NCBI GenBank assembly: GCA_903813345.2
Contig: CAIIXF020000009.1
Span: forward strand, 27,318,740 to 27,382,739
Source of the DNA: Owenia fusiformis
Taxonomy: Eukaryota > Annelida > Polychaeta > Sabellida > Oweniidae
Length of the DNA: 64,000 bases
Direction of reading: 5' to 3'
Positions 24,601 to 39,600 of this stretch are shown in pieces (the stretch's first letter is position 1; each line of letters begins with the position of its first letter). The notes under the pieces are model-generated. The model had not been told where the DNA came from. It searched no databases and saw only the letters and a list, made by a program, of their open reading frames with translations. The translations under genes and the position numbers were made by a program.

Positions 24601-27600
24601 ATCTGGAATGTTCATGCTTTGCAAAATTGTATATAAATATGTTATTGTTTTGCATCACATAGCATATCCAAACAACAAACACATAAGTTTTATTCAATAT
24701 TTTAATTTGTCATTTGTCACTTTTCAATCCAAACAAATGGAGTATGCCATTTTAACATTTGCCTGTAATGACTATTACAGTATATTATCTGTAAATTAAG
24801 GACTTACATAATTTTATATTTATTTGAGTTTATATAATATAACATTAATATAATTAAAGATTTGTTTTTTTTCATTTATTTTATATTATAAGCATAATGA
24901 ATTTGTTATTCCATTGGAACATATCATTGAACAAGAGCATGGTTTTATTTATTTAAATATCTGGTATCAAAGTACGCCTTATAATAATGTTTCCTTTTAA
25001 AGCGAAACCTCTATGTCTGAACATCTCTCTCATTTGAACACCTTTCAGTGTGAAGACTTTTTCTTGGTTCTCTATTTGTTATCTCACATTGACTCAAATA
25101 TTTCAAAAACCTTGAACTGTGAACACCTGGTAATCTGAACACTTTGTGTTAGTTTTAGAGACATTCAGAGTAGACAGCTTTTACTTTACTATTATCTGTG
25201 TAATAATTTTCAGATTTCAAACAAAACAAATAGAATGTTTACAAAATACTTCTATAATTCCTGTTTACTTAAAAAATATCAATCTGAGGCATAACTGTTA
25301 GAATTGTAGAAGTTATAGCTATCAATGTCTTTTTTAATGTTGATAGACAAAACTGAGTTTATTTTAGATTTAATGCATTTAGATAATTTTGAGACCTTCT
25401 AAAGATAAACAATGTGTTTGTTTCAAACTTTTGTACAGTCTGTATACAGGCTGGATGTTACGATTATCTTTAACTGCTCTCTGATAATTTTTTGTGTGGT
25501 GATGTTTGTAATTTCAAGTAGCATTCAATTTCTCTTGAATCATCATCTATAAAGAAGCTATAAATTATTTTATTGGCTAGTTTCTTATGAGCAAATGACC
25601 TCTACTCACACTGCGTGAAATATGGGATTCCAACTCTTGACACGTCTAGAAACTGGTCTTTACACGCCGGGTTTCTAGACGTGCCAATTATTTACACCTC
25701 TTGACACGCGATGAATTCAACTCTTTACACCTCTTTGCACTTCTTGGCACACGCAGTGCAAAGACGTGTAAAGACCATGTCAAAAAGTCTTTACACGCCC
25801 TGTGACAATTAATGGAATCTCTTGACACGCTCTTGGCACACTGAACAACATAATTATGTGTAAACAACTAACCTAATTACCAATAGCAATACATACAGTA
25901 TTTTAACGATTGCAAGTATTTTCTCTGATACTTTTAATTGATATATTTTTAATCATTCTTTCGCAGACTGTTTGGAACAAGTACATGTAGCAAATATTAA
26001 ACAGACTATTTTGTATGTACGCTGACACATTGACTTATTTAAACATTTTGGCAATTTCATGGCGCCTTTTGAAAATATAAATCAGTTACAGGCAATGCTA
26101 ATCGACGCATTGATCCTAACTGAAGGAAATACATATCATGATAAGAAAAAGAAAGGCGTTTCAAGGATAAAACGTGCAATAAACTTTGAAAACACTGATA
26201 CATCAGGCCTATTTATATATTTATTTTGTATTAGCTTAATATAAAGATAACCTTACTTTTCGATGAGTATTTGGATTTCGGAGTAATTTGTTTCAAGTTA
26301 AGTCAATACAAATTATCGCCGACTTAACTTGTAATATATGATAAATGAGGGGCATTTTAATACACAATTGGGCAAAACAAGCATATTCAATCGAATGTAC
26401 CATTCTCTCTGCTGTTCTTTCCCAGCCTATCCATAAACAGACAGGTACAAGTTCCCATAGTTTTCGCAACATCTAATTCTATGATCAATTGCTAGACACA
26501 GCAAATATACTAATTAATTGTCTGATTGTGATTCGGGAACGTAGGGTTTTTACATAAACAGGATACTTGGCTGTACATAGCCTGAGAACACCGGATTGAC
26601 CCCCCCCCCCAATCGACGCCTAGGCGCTGCTTATGTTTTAATAAGAAACATTCCCTTGTAAAGAATTATCGGGATATAAATTGATACAAGGTCAAGTATT
26701 CTGCCCCTTTTGTGTGATAAAAATATGTATTTAATTGGTGCTTTAACTTTTTGAACAAAGAAATGAAATAATCGCACTGAATGTCTCAACATAAATCAGT
26801 GATGTTTAATTAATAAATGACACTATTATGTCAGTCTACGCACTTCATGGACATGGACATGGACATGGACGGTTGGGTGTGAGTTACCCATTCTAAAATG
26901 GTTAAATTTTGTATTAAAGAGTAATCAATAGGTCGTGAACTCCGATTGATAACCAACTGTAGCATACTACTTAATTTGTTTGACTATTGATATTAAAAAG
27001 GAGTGAATTTATGATATTCATAGAGGTACCTTGTATTGGTATTAATATAATAATGATATTGGGGACCATAAACCACTTTGTTTCGCAAGTAGCTTTAGGA
27101 TCGCGGTTTTATCTTCACATGTTGCCCTTTGTGCAATTCGAAAATGAAATATTTTAATCTATAATTTATATATCATTTGCAAAATAAATGTAATTAAGAG
27201 ACATGGGGGAGGGGGGGGGGGGTTAACGGCCAGAATTTGGAATGAATTTGGGAATTTCAAGGATTGATTCACTTAATGTTGTTCACTGGAGTCGATACAC
27301 ACACCTGCATAACAATCGGAGACAAAACTGACTTAATCTGATATGATAACAAAAGATTAATAACTTAGTCTATGTTTTTGTTTTTATAATTGCGGAAGTG
27401 TACCAAAACCACCTTGATTACAGAAGATATCGTCTAGGCTTTAGATTTAATGAATAGATTTTTTGCCCTAGTCTCATTTAATAAAACAGGCTATTTGCGT
27501 ATTTAATTAATATTTGTGACAAAATATTTCAGTTAGACTCAAAATCAAAACGAATTTCTCCATTATAGCCCCCTTGCAACTGTCCCGAGTCTGCATCTGT

Positions 27601-30600
27601 TTTTCATGCTTCCGATCCACCTTTGGGATAGAGAGAATAGATGTAGATTTGTAATTTGGGGGGGGGGGGGTGGCATTAAATGTGTTCTCATACAAACTAA
27701 AATAAACCCCAAAAAGCCATATCAAATGTCCAAACACAAGACCAATGCCATGTCAAACATCCAAATATAGAACCAATGCCATACCCCCGGGTACCAAATA
27801 TCCAGAATATAAGACCAAGGCCATTCGAAATATCGAATGCCCCGAGAAGAAGGCAGATCTTTGAGTAAAATGGTCATAAACAACCTCAAATGAAGGATAT
27901 GTGTAACAACTAGACCAATGCCCCGGGACCAATGCCGTACCACAATTGAGGGGTAACATATTTTCCACACCGATTCTTATACCAGAAAATGGAAAAATCT
28001 GTCTTAAAATGTGGGTCCATTGGCTTGACATACCAAATGTAAAAAAGGTACCCCACCTGAGCCGAGTGTGAACCCCCGGGGTGAATGGTGAACACACGGG
28101 GCAAGGAATTCTTCGATTTTGATTCAAGTAATTTTTTTTATAAAATTCATACTCATGTTAATAGCGGACGCCTTGGCCAAATAATCGTTCAAATCATGCA
28201 CTTTCCAAGTGATTTTGTAGCAAAATTGTGATAATATATGAACCCTTGGAATTATTCAAAGACGGACCCCCGCCAGCCCATCCCCCATTCTTACCTATGC
28301 TAAACACTAAGATAAACATATAGAATGGTATCTTACACTTTTTTCTAAATGTTGATATCCAAAAAACATATCTTTTTGGTTTATCAACACATACCGCTCA
28401 CAATATAACAAGTATACAGATTGTAACATAGGTAAGCGAATTGGGGAAAATTACAATCCCTTTGATCAAATTATTATAAGATTTAATCTCCAGCTGAGGT
28501 GCAATCAAAATGTTGATACACATAATTAGCAGTCAGAAAGATGCTCTTACCACTGTAGTTTTCAATATTCCCTTTGTTGTAACATCTTATTTCAAAAGAA
28601 TGGATATTGATGGTTGTATGGAAGTATTCATATCAAACATTCACATTATAGTTTACAGTGGAATTCCCTCCATAAATGCAACATATTTACCATTTAAGAT
28701 TTCATATTGGACTTTCCGCATAATGATAAAAAGTTGACGATATAGTTTTCGATAAAACCCCAGGGCCGCAGCCAGCTTTCAGTCGGGTGGAGGGGTGATG
28801 CAATCACCAAAATATTTTAGGTTTTCAGTCGGGGGGTGCGATCGTGACATAAATGAGGCAAAAAATATTTGTTTTGAATTTTTACGAAAATGATGCAACT
28901 TCCTTCAAACCTGAGCTAGAAGCTTCAAACAAAAAATCAATTTAATGCTCTTTTCTTCCTCTACCTTATGGTACCTTTTATTGCTTGTAGGAGAGGGTGC
29001 GAACCCACCGCTTCTCCTCGTTACGCTTATAAACCAAATAACGTATTCCCAAGGAATCGACTTTATTAATTTATATGTGAAAAATGAGCTTGCATGTACA
29101 AATTGCATCGTATGCAAACCTTCCCCTGACCGACCCGGTCATGTTTATGTCTTTTGAATGATGTCTACCCCTTGATGCATGCATCCTTTAATAAGTGGTG
29201 TTAAGAATATTGGTGTAGGCCCTGGTGAAGGGATATGTCATAAAGATTTCACGTTATCGCGATATACATGTAGCAGCGTCCCCTTTGTCTTTATCCTTCC
29301 AAACGCAAACGGCAGATAAGAGGGGTTCTTAGTGATTGATCTGATGCTTAATGAGCCACTTACAAGATACAGTTTTAAATATTGATATTGTGTAAAGTTT
29401 TAACACATAGGCGTAACCAGGGGGGGGGGTGCGATTCGTGAATGATCGCACCCCCCCCCCTGCTTAACCAATAGAGAAGGAAGAAGAAAGGAGCTTTGAA
29501 TGGCTTTCATTTGAAACTTCTAGTTCAATTTTGAAGGAATTTGCAATGTCTGGTTCACATTTGCTCAAATTCATCGTCCGGCCTCCGGCCGATTGAGTAT
29601 TTTGTTTAAAATTGTTTTCATGTTTGAAAAAACACTCAATCGGCCGGCCCCCGGCCGATGAATCGGAGCAAATATGACCCAGGCATATGAGGGGCAACAT
29701 TTTAGATATAGTATTGTTTGAAATCCTGGGAAAATGGACTCCCCCAATTTTGCAAATCTGGTCTGCGGTGCTAATGAACCCTCTAATTTGTTTTCGTTTG
29801 AGCAACTAACAGATATGTTTATTCTCATTCTGTCTCAGCTTGATTTTAATTAAATTTTACCCCCACCCTTCGAACGTCTTTGTCTCCCTCATTTTTGCAA
29901 CCCTACATTCAGTTTCTTTTTAAACCAAATCAAGATATATCCGTCCACATATCAGATATTAAACCAATAGTTGTTCATTATAAGAACAACCATATATTAT
30001 ATTTATAGATCATAAGCTATTTTTAATTTCAGCTATAAAATTAGCCCTCTCTCCCCTCCTCTATCTCTAGATACGCAGAGTTTCTAGACCGGCTAAGCAC
30101 GTCTAAAAATTACTAGAAATTCCACAATTTATACAGTGATATGGATTTCATGTTTCTATTGAATCCCTTATTTTGAAGTCTAGCTAAATAATCGAGTTTG
30201 ATTTTAAACGTTTTCGGGGATCCGGGCAGAACTCAGGATATAGTACTTGAGTACATTTGCATTCAAAATAATTCAAAATTCAAAATTGCAAATATAATGG
30301 AAGTTGATTGCAATTATGTTCGATGATCGTCAACATGAAAGAACAATATGTCTGAATAATTAGCTATTAAACATCTTTATCAAAACTTTCCTACACTTTT
30401 AAATGTTGATCTTGTCAAAGAGTACTCTCCATCTGAGATTCAGATGTAGATCGAAAATCAAATTGATTTCAAAGGTATTTATAGATGGTTTACATGAGGG
30501 GTTCTGTCCGGGTGGTGTATTCCTTTCATAACAAAGAGTTGTTTTGCTTCCGGGGTCCTAAATTATTCAATTTTAAATAGTAACTAATAAGATTAAACAG

Positions 30601-33600
30601 ATCAAAAAGACTCGGGGCACTGCCGTCGCCCCATCATGATCAATACAGGTGACAATAAGCGACACATGTTTCAGCGTCATGATAGTAAACCATGACATCT
30701 CAAATCTTCCCAGCCCTTGATTTTTGAGATCTTTCATCCCAGCTCATATTTCATCTAATTGGGGTCATAAAACTTGTGTAACTGTGCCTGTTGCATCCTC
30801 GCTGGAAGGGTATTTTACAAGTATAAATGAAGTCCTTTGAAGAAGGATGTGCCTGTTGTTAAATACATGTACAATGCCTTACTACATTATGTTATGTATT
30901 GACATTAAGGTAGATGATTACATGATAACAATCACACTTATTGACATTCATAACTCTTCCCATCTGATATGCTCAGATCACAGAATATGCTTCATTATAT
31001 CAGAGCATGTTTCAGGCGTTTCAGACCCATAGCAAGGATTTGCCAAGGGGTGGGTTACTTTTTTAAGAAATTCCAGGGGGAGTTTACTTTTGGCAATGTT
31101 AGTTCAAAAATGAGCAAAATAATTTAAAAGGTGCTCAGTATTGGGTAAAAAATGCAATTTTGGTCACGGAGGGGGGGGGGGGGGGGGGGGGGGGCTCGCT
31201 AGAACCAATCTATCCCCCCTGTATTCGGGCCTGCATGTGCTATCTACATATTTGACAATTTGATTGACACGGTTCAAAGTGGACTTTGTTAATTATTCAA
31301 ACTGTTTTAATATCTAGGAATATGCGTCCAAGTTAAAATCACTCGAAATCAGGGTAGATAAACCTAAGAAAAACACATTTCTTGTTTTCATTTGATCTTT
31401 AACATGATCCTGTAAAAATGTCAGATTTAGCAAAATACATAGGCGATCTCTATCTGCACACATCCACTCATTTCGACTAAGCTATTGCCTATACTTACAC
31501 GCACACGCATACTTTTAAATTAATTTTATTTTGATAATGATTTAAAAAACACAAATTATTATTAACACGAAATTAAAATGATTGTTATATTCCAATCCTA
31601 GTAAAGTATAATTAAGCGCGACTATAGGGCATAACAACATGTGGCCGGTCTAATTATACTGTTTGTTTTGATAAGGCTGTGCAAAGAGATATCAAAACTC
31701 TTGACACGCTCTTTACACGCGAGGTCTTTGCACCTCTTGACACGTCTTGGAATCTCTAGATACGCGGAGTTCCTAGACTATCTTTGCACGTCTAGAAATT
31801 GCTTGGAATTTCACATTTGACGCAGTGTCATTAGTACTCAAGAAGCTGTTCTTTTCTTAATGGCCACCATTTTTTGTTGAAAAATATATCGTTGATGAGT
31901 CATATACCATTTGACATTTTTCGTTTAAATATATGCTGATGCCTTATAGATATAATATCTGCTCAAGAAGGAATTCCATTTAGTGACTGCTGAATTCAAA
32001 GTGGCCACCTTATTTCATAAAAAGAAATATTTTCTTGATGCCTCACATACCAAGTATCAGTTTTGGTCAGATTTTATGTGCCAATGCTCTATGGACTTTG
32101 AACTCAAGTCTAGGCTGAATTCAAAATGGCTGCCTTCTCAGGAAAATATGATTTGATAAGATTTCGACTCAAAAAGGTTATCAGATTTGAATTTTGTATG
32201 AATTTTTGAAATTTTATAAATTTGACTGCTTCTACTCAAAAAGGAATTTTTTATATGGCCTCACATCACATTATGTGTTGAGATTTTGTCAAATGGAGTC
32301 AACGTATAATACGTGGTCTACTACTTTCTGGTTATTTCTACTTTGTAATGTCCAAGCCAAAATATGTTCTGTTTGGTTGGATTTGCTACTCTGGCGAGTT
32401 GCTATTTTTATGTCACTGCCAGAAGTGGTGACATATTGTTATAGTCTCCAATTTTTTTGGATCGAAAAATTCCATATGTCATTTCTACAAAATATATTTT
32501 GAAATCAACACCCAGTATTTTAAAATCAAAGGTGGATTGTATATCTTACTTTTGTGACACCTTGTGCACTAACTGTACAATCTCAAACCGGACCCTATGT
32601 TTGTAACACCCTATACACATAAGATAACATCGCAGAGTCATAATCTAACCTGAGCCTATGTTTGTAGATGAGAGTGTCCATTCTGTTGATAAAACACTCC
32701 TTCCTGCAGAGGAAACTATAAGTGGTATGTACTTGTAGTTTTTTATCATAAATATGTGTACTATTTATTTCAAAAATGGTTCATAAAACCATCATAACCA
32801 CCATGTATTTATACTTTTAGTCATATATAATCAATCTTTAACAACAATGTACAAGGACCTCCTCTAAGATTCCATGACCCAAAGTTTTATGGAAATAAAA
32901 AGTAAACATCCCAAATCATCCAGAAAATAAAAAAATGCAAGTTTCTGAGTTCATATATGAAATGGTAACTGGTCAACTCGTACCCAAGACAACTCGTACC
33001 CAAGTATATATTTTGTTTTGAATCAAGCGTTGGACTGGGAATGTGAATAGATATACATGTACATATTATAATTGTAACATACTGTTCAGAATAGTTTAAA
33101 GTTTGAAGAAGAATTTTCGGAAGAAATTGATTTAATTTTGTGACATTTTGAGCTGAGTGTCAATTTATATTGACTATTTTTTTATATTGGTCACAGATTC
33201 AGGATGTTTGAGTGAAGAGACATATGTTTATTCCACATATTCATAATATCATTTTTCAAAATATTGTATGTTTATGAGTGTTTGGAACAAGTGTCAGATC
33301 TAATGTTGTAATTATATTCATTTACATATATGTTTGACAAAATAATGTTCAGAACAAGCGCTTCAAGCACTTCTTTTATTTAATAAAAAATGCTTTACTG
33401 ATCCATTGAAAAAAAAATGTCTTCTAAATTCAAAAAAATATTGAGGCTTATTTGATTCACATTATAACATGAAAGCATTACAAACTCAATTTTTTCCCTA
33501 ATATGCACCCATAATACTGAAAATAATCTTGGGTATGAGTTGTCTTGGGTACCAGTTGTCTTGGGTACGAGTTGTCTTGGGTACCAGTTGTCTTGGGTAC

Positions 33601-36600
33601 CAGTTGACTAGGAAGCTATGAAATTACTTGTAATTAATCATATAGAGCTCTTAGTCTCATTTCACAATGCAGTAACTGTCATTTGTTTTTTTCATCCACA
33701 GATTCATTATACAGAAGAATGGACAATATCCCATCTCCAGAGGTGCCAGAACGGCGCGTTATTGTCGTTGAGTTGACGAAGGTGGTGCCATATGGTATAG
33801 GGCTTACTATAGTAGGGGGAGAGAGTACCAACTCACTGGATCTGGGAATATTTGTCAAGTCTATCATACCTGAAGGCCCAGCACACAGAGATGGTCGATT
33901 ACAGGTAAATTATTGAAGGTTTAGGTAAATTTTTGAATATTACAGGTAAAATGTAAATCGATTACCTGAGAGATGATTTGTATTGGCTTCGACATACCAC
34001 ATTTGCCTTTTATAATACACTAGAAATTTTCATACCACATTTGACAAATGTTCTTTTCTCAGTAAAGTATGTTTGTTTTAGGTTGGGGATAGAATCATTG
34101 CCATCAATGGCCAGAGCCTTGAGGGGATGGCCCACAATGAAACTGTAGGGCTGATTAAACAGTCCCCTGGAGTGGTTCAACTACTCGTATCTCAGCTTGT
34201 TCCCCTCAGAGGCACCCCATCACCCCTTCCAGTAGTAGGCTCTTCCATGGATACTCACATGGCAGGAAGATCTGTGATGTCAAAAATGGAGACCCCACAT
34301 TCAGGAAGTAATGCAAGATCTCAAAATAGTGCCTATCGCCAACACCAGAGGGCAGAGTATGATAAAGATAATCACACAGGGAATTATGGGAACACAGATA
34401 CGGAAGTTGAAATGATTTTACCTCAGGCAAGAACAATTCCTAAACCTCCACGGAAATCCTCGAAATCCAGAAATTCTGCAGACATATCAAATCAAGGATC
34501 TTTCATGGAAAAACCTCCTAGGAGAGCCCACTCTGGATTTTCATCCCCAAGAAGTAAAGTAGGGGATCAATCTCAGGACATGTCGCAAAATAAGCCAGTC
34601 CCTGTGACCAATCAAAACAGTCTTCCTGAACAGTCTATACCTCCACCTATTGGGTTCAACCAACAACAACAGTCTAAAACAGGTAGGTAGAATTTATGAT
34701 ATTTACCATCATAATATATTGAACAATTAGGTAACCTATATTGTATGAAAAATGATTCCTGACTTGCTCATCAGTACATCATATATTAATTATATTAGAA
34801 ACATAATGAAACCTTGATTATTTTATTTTACTTCTGGCAAATATTTTAAATTTCGTTTGAGGCGTATGCTTACTTTTTGGGTGGCTTTATCATCCATGCC
34901 TTTGATGTGGCATTTACATGTAGTGACCCTTTGCTCAACTTCAAAATCATCCACCATTATAGCCTACACATATTGGTCACTTTTTATAATAACAACAAAT
35001 AGTTAGCTAAAAGTGAGAAATTATCATTTCCAGGTTATGAGAGTGAAGATTCCTTTGAGAGTGACATAGATGATATGGAGGCTTCATATGGAGCAATGAG
35101 GACATCTATTGATGCAGACCCTGAAGACAATGCATCATCTTCAGATGAGGAACTCCCTGGGTTGCAACATGTGAACCCCTCGGAATTGAAAGAAGGGGAT
35201 ACATATAAAGTGGTGCTTCATAAACTTGCTGGATCTCTTGGATTGAATATAACAGTAAGTGATGTAATGAAACAGTAATATGATGAAATAGTATTAGTAT
35301 ATAAGTAAATAGAGATTATCCTATATGAGGTTCAGGATATTGGGATTATCCCGAGGCCAATATAATATATTTGCCCGAGGGCCGCAGGTCCCGAGGGAAA
35401 ATATATTATATTGGCCAAGGGATAATCCCAATATCCTGAACCGACTATAGGATAATATGTTTATCCCATACCAATCTTGGTCATCTGGTTCACATTGTTC
35501 AATCGTGGAAATATTTTAGAATATTCATGTCCAGTTTTGTTTTCTTGGCCATGGGCGGACTTTCTTGTTCTCTCAAATATTCCCACATTTATTTTCTCGA
35601 ATTTTTTGATTGATTAAGTGGATGCTCCTTCCCTTTTTTAAACCATCAAACAGATCCCAATAGTCTGTGTTTTCTCCATTGTCGTTTACAGTCATTACGC
35701 GAACGTTACAAATTATGAACAAATATGCGAGCGGTGATTATGACGTAGCGGGCAGATATACTATATCTGCCCGCTCGGAGCAGGACGTAAAGCTATATCT
35801 GCCCGCTGATGAAAATACAAGATTTTACAAACCGGCTTTATGTACCTAACACGTCCAAGTATGGGATAAAAGACATTATTACATATAGAGTATACCAAAA
35901 TCACAATCCTTTGGTACATTAAGTTGAATAAATTAACAACAAAAGTGGTGCTATCCAACATTTGATTTGACTTGTTTCTTTAGTTCTTACATGAACAAAA
36001 CTACATAAATGAGGGCTCTATTTGTCTATGTTATTTCAGGGTGGTGTAAATACAAGCGTTAAACATGGGGGTATCTATGTGAAATCCCTTGTCCCAGGAG
36101 GAGTAAGTGACAGGGATTCAAAGATCCAGGTTGGGGATCGTGTACTAGAGATTAATGGCCAGTCTCTAACTGGCTTTACACACAAACAAGCTGTTCAGAC
36201 CCTCAGAGAATCCCCTGATGTCTGTACCCTTTATATGGAGAGAGGTGTCCTGCCAAAGAACTCGAGGATGGAGACCCCAAAGCCAATGACCCCCAGCCCA
36301 TTCCCATCTACTTCAACTCCTACACGTAATACTACAGAGGGGACATATTCTTCCCCAGCATTGACAGTAGGAAAGGAAGCCGAGTTTACTACTTCAGATG
36401 CCACCCAGTCTTATCCAAGTCAGGGCCCTACACCATCAAACTCAAACCCTGATACTGCTCAGCATACTAAACAACCTGAAGGAGCTACACCCAAGAGGTC
36501 TTTGTTTGTTACCCCTGGGGAATCCAGTTATTCCCAAAGTCCTAATACAACAGTAGAAGAGGATATCTCATCATCTAAATATATTCCCAGCCAGAATGTG

Positions 36601-39600
36601 AACAAAGTGGACAAGCCTAGTAGAGTTGATGAACATGAGAGTTATATTCCAACAGGGCTCAAGCCCAACAATATGCTCAGTGATACCAGAGATGACACCA
36701 GGACAACCAGAGGTGACACCAGTCCTACCAAAGGTGACATCAGTACTACCAGAGGTGACATCAGTACTACCAGAGGTGACATAAGCACTACCAGGGGTGA
36801 AGCCAGTAATAACAAGACTGATCCTAAATCTGTGCAGGATGATTCAAATGAGTTCAGTTTGAGTCTTGGTGACAGCTGGGATTCAAGTCCTGATTCTACT
36901 CTTAATGATTCATTTATGACTGATACTCCAAAAGATATCTCTAACCCACCCAATATACCCCCTTTACCTTTGTCCCCACCCCCGGGCACGCTACCTCCAT
37001 CCCAAGGGAGCCTACCCCCAGCTTCAGATATTGACAAACAGGACGTATCTGATAAACCCCGTGAAGCTCCTGATTTTCCATTTGTTACAAAAGGTAGGCA
37101 CTCTACTGTTACCTTAATAGTTTTTCATAATATAGTTCCAAATTGGAAAATAGCTATTCAATTTTTGATAGGCAGAACTAACTTCATGGGAAAAGCATAC
37201 TTTTGAGATAAAATAGATAAAAGTTAATTTTTAGAAATATCCTGATTTGTGTGACTTCAACATACACTGTACTGTTATTTCAGAAAACACCTTTGATGTG
37301 CCTCTACAGAAAGGAAGTCAGGGATTGGGATTTAGTGTTATCGGAGGTAGAGGGAGCCACTCTACAGACCCGTTGCAATGCATCGCTAGAATACGTAAAA
37401 TATTTCCCCTTGGTCCAGCTGCGTCAAGTGGCAAAATGGAGGTTGGCGATATAATCCTGGAGGTCAATGGGAAGAAGCTGAAAGGGCTTTCTCACAATGT
37501 AAGTAGCTCATTAGTTAACAACTTTAGTGTTCCGAACAGTTAAATAACAGCATATACATTGCCACCTGCTTATGTTTCTGAGCATTTAGCTGATCCATTT
37601 TTCTTTAATGAGTATATTAATTTTGAAGTTTGCAGAAATACCCCAAAAATGTATTCCCAATATAGTTAACTCCATATATATATATTTAAATACCTTTTTA
37701 GGAGACAGTAACTCTACTACGTACTACACCTTCTGAAGTGCACCTTTTATTGAGTCGTCCTGATCCTGGTGTGCTACCCCCAATTGCTGATATCCATGAT
37801 GTTTCCTATGATCGTGACATCATGTCATCTCCAGTGAAATCACCACCAAGTCAATCGGTGGTTCAGTCCCCATTATTAACCCCGAAGACAAAAGAGAGCA
37901 AAATTAACAATCAGACAGCGAACAACTCAAAATTGAACAATATTAGTTCTCCTGGTGGAAGTGCGATGACATCAACTTTAAATTCTCGCAATGAAACTCC
38001 AACTTTAGAGAAAACGGAATCTCAGTCTGTTGGTCAAGAATACAGCCAAACACAATCAAGCTTTGCTTCAAATAAATCTGTTGTCAAATCTCCTGATAAG
38101 AATTCCCGTCAAAGCTCTTTCCAGAAACAATCAAATGTTAACAGTGAAACCGAATCTGATTCTGAATTTGAATTCAGTCTACCTGATTCATCTGTTACTG
38201 CAACTCCCCAAACTCAGAGTGAGGCTGCGACCCCTTACACTCGAAGTGGCGCTGTCACTTCAGAATCCAGCTTTGAGTCGTCATATGATGAATCAACAAC
38301 AACTACACCAAGGCTTATATCACGAGATGCTAGCATGAAACAAACAACAAAGACTCCTTCTAATAGCACCAAAAATGATGAACACGCATCAACGGAAAAG
38401 GTTATGTCACCTATTCGGACCCCTGGTGCTAAAAGTGCAACAGATTCAACTGCAAGTTTTAATGTGATATTTGATGACAATAAGGAATATGCGAGGGATG
38501 TAATGACGCCATCTTTACATGATAGTAGCCAATCGTATATTGAATCTCCACCACAAGGGGGATTAAAGTACGATGATAACCTAAAACCAGGGGTAAGTCA
38601 TTTTTGGAATACACAAATATTTTATTCTGTTGATGTGAATACTTGTGCATCTTTCAAAGGTAACAGTCACAAAGCCTGAAAGAATAGGGGAACATTATGC
38701 AGGAAAGTGACGCATTATTTACTGAGATTAGAATGAAAGTGGTGACATATTGTAATCTCCTCGAGCCAAGGGGTGTAACAAATGGCAGGTGGTGAGATCT
38801 TGCATGTTAATTCCTTGTTGTTCACTGTTATTACTCTCACTCTGATTTGGCCACTATTTACTACAGTAGGCCAAATATAGATGAAGACATGCTATTTTAA
38901 ACATTGCAATATGTCTGTTATAGTGAAAATATAAATAACATCAAATCAAGTAGAATTTCATTTCACAATCAATAGATAAAAATAGATTGGTGAAAACCTG
39001 TAGGAAAAATGCAGATATTCAAACTGGACAATTAAAGTATGCTTAAACTCTGTGTGTCTTTGTAACATTACATTCTAGACTGGGATATGGTGTCTTATTT
39101 CCAAATCACACAGACTATTCGAGAAAAGAATTTTATGAGAAAGACGTGTCAATAATACAGCAAATCAAAAAATCGTCATTGTTAAATTATCAAAGCAAAT
39201 GGTTCAATATGTAATGGATATTTGCAGGAGTTTGAAGTCTCCCTTACAAAAGCAGACAAAGGAGGTCTAGGATTCACAGTAGCAGGGAGTTCTGGGACAA
39301 CAGGGGGCTGCTTTGTCAAGGCAGTGGTACAAGAGCCTGCTCTCTCTAATGGCAGGATTAGACCAGGGGACAAGCTTATACAGGTGACGGATATATATAT
39401 ATATATTCTTAACTCTCAATATTTGTACTTTCAGGAATTTGGTTCAAGGTATTTTTGGTAAAAAAATAAATTCAGTATTTCTTGTTCTTAAGAATTTTTT
39501 TTGATTAATAATGATTTTGGGAAACAGTGTTCCTATTGAATTACCCAAATGCGAGTAGGTAGTTACCAGTTTCACAACCAGGTGGCTGATTCGGGTCAGT

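Larger units (their letters stand above)
25609..31827. mobile_element. CACTA/EnSpm-like large element, apparently non-autonomous
   Basis: Left end CACTGCGTGAAATATGGGAT and right end (complement) CACTGCGTCAAATGTGAAAT are inverted. The triplet TCA flanks both ends (25606-25608 and 31828-31830), the 3-bp duplication usual for CACTA elements. Both subterminal regions (25609-25850 and 31660-31827) are crowded with CTTGACACG, TCTTTACACG and TCTAGAAA motifs in both orientations, another CACTA trait. A third right-end-like fragment lies at 30062-30141. Inside 6.2 kb I find no transposase; there are G-homopolymers (27208, 27659, 29420, 31170), a fold-back at 29541-29690 and otherwise AT-rich sequence. 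Superfamily assignment is inference from ends and duplication length. Confidence 0.65.

Noticed and set aside
26059-26244. 61-codon frame inside the CACTA-like element as a transposase piece
   Set aside because: No DDE-type or zinc-finger motif; too short to support.
27507-28127. Overlapping minus-strand frames of up to 124 codons
   Set aside because: Built from a decayed repeat, no domain, and within a transposon-like region.
36642-37037. Minus-strand open frame with LVVLMSP repeats
   Set aside because: Antisense of the GDISTTR coding repeat.
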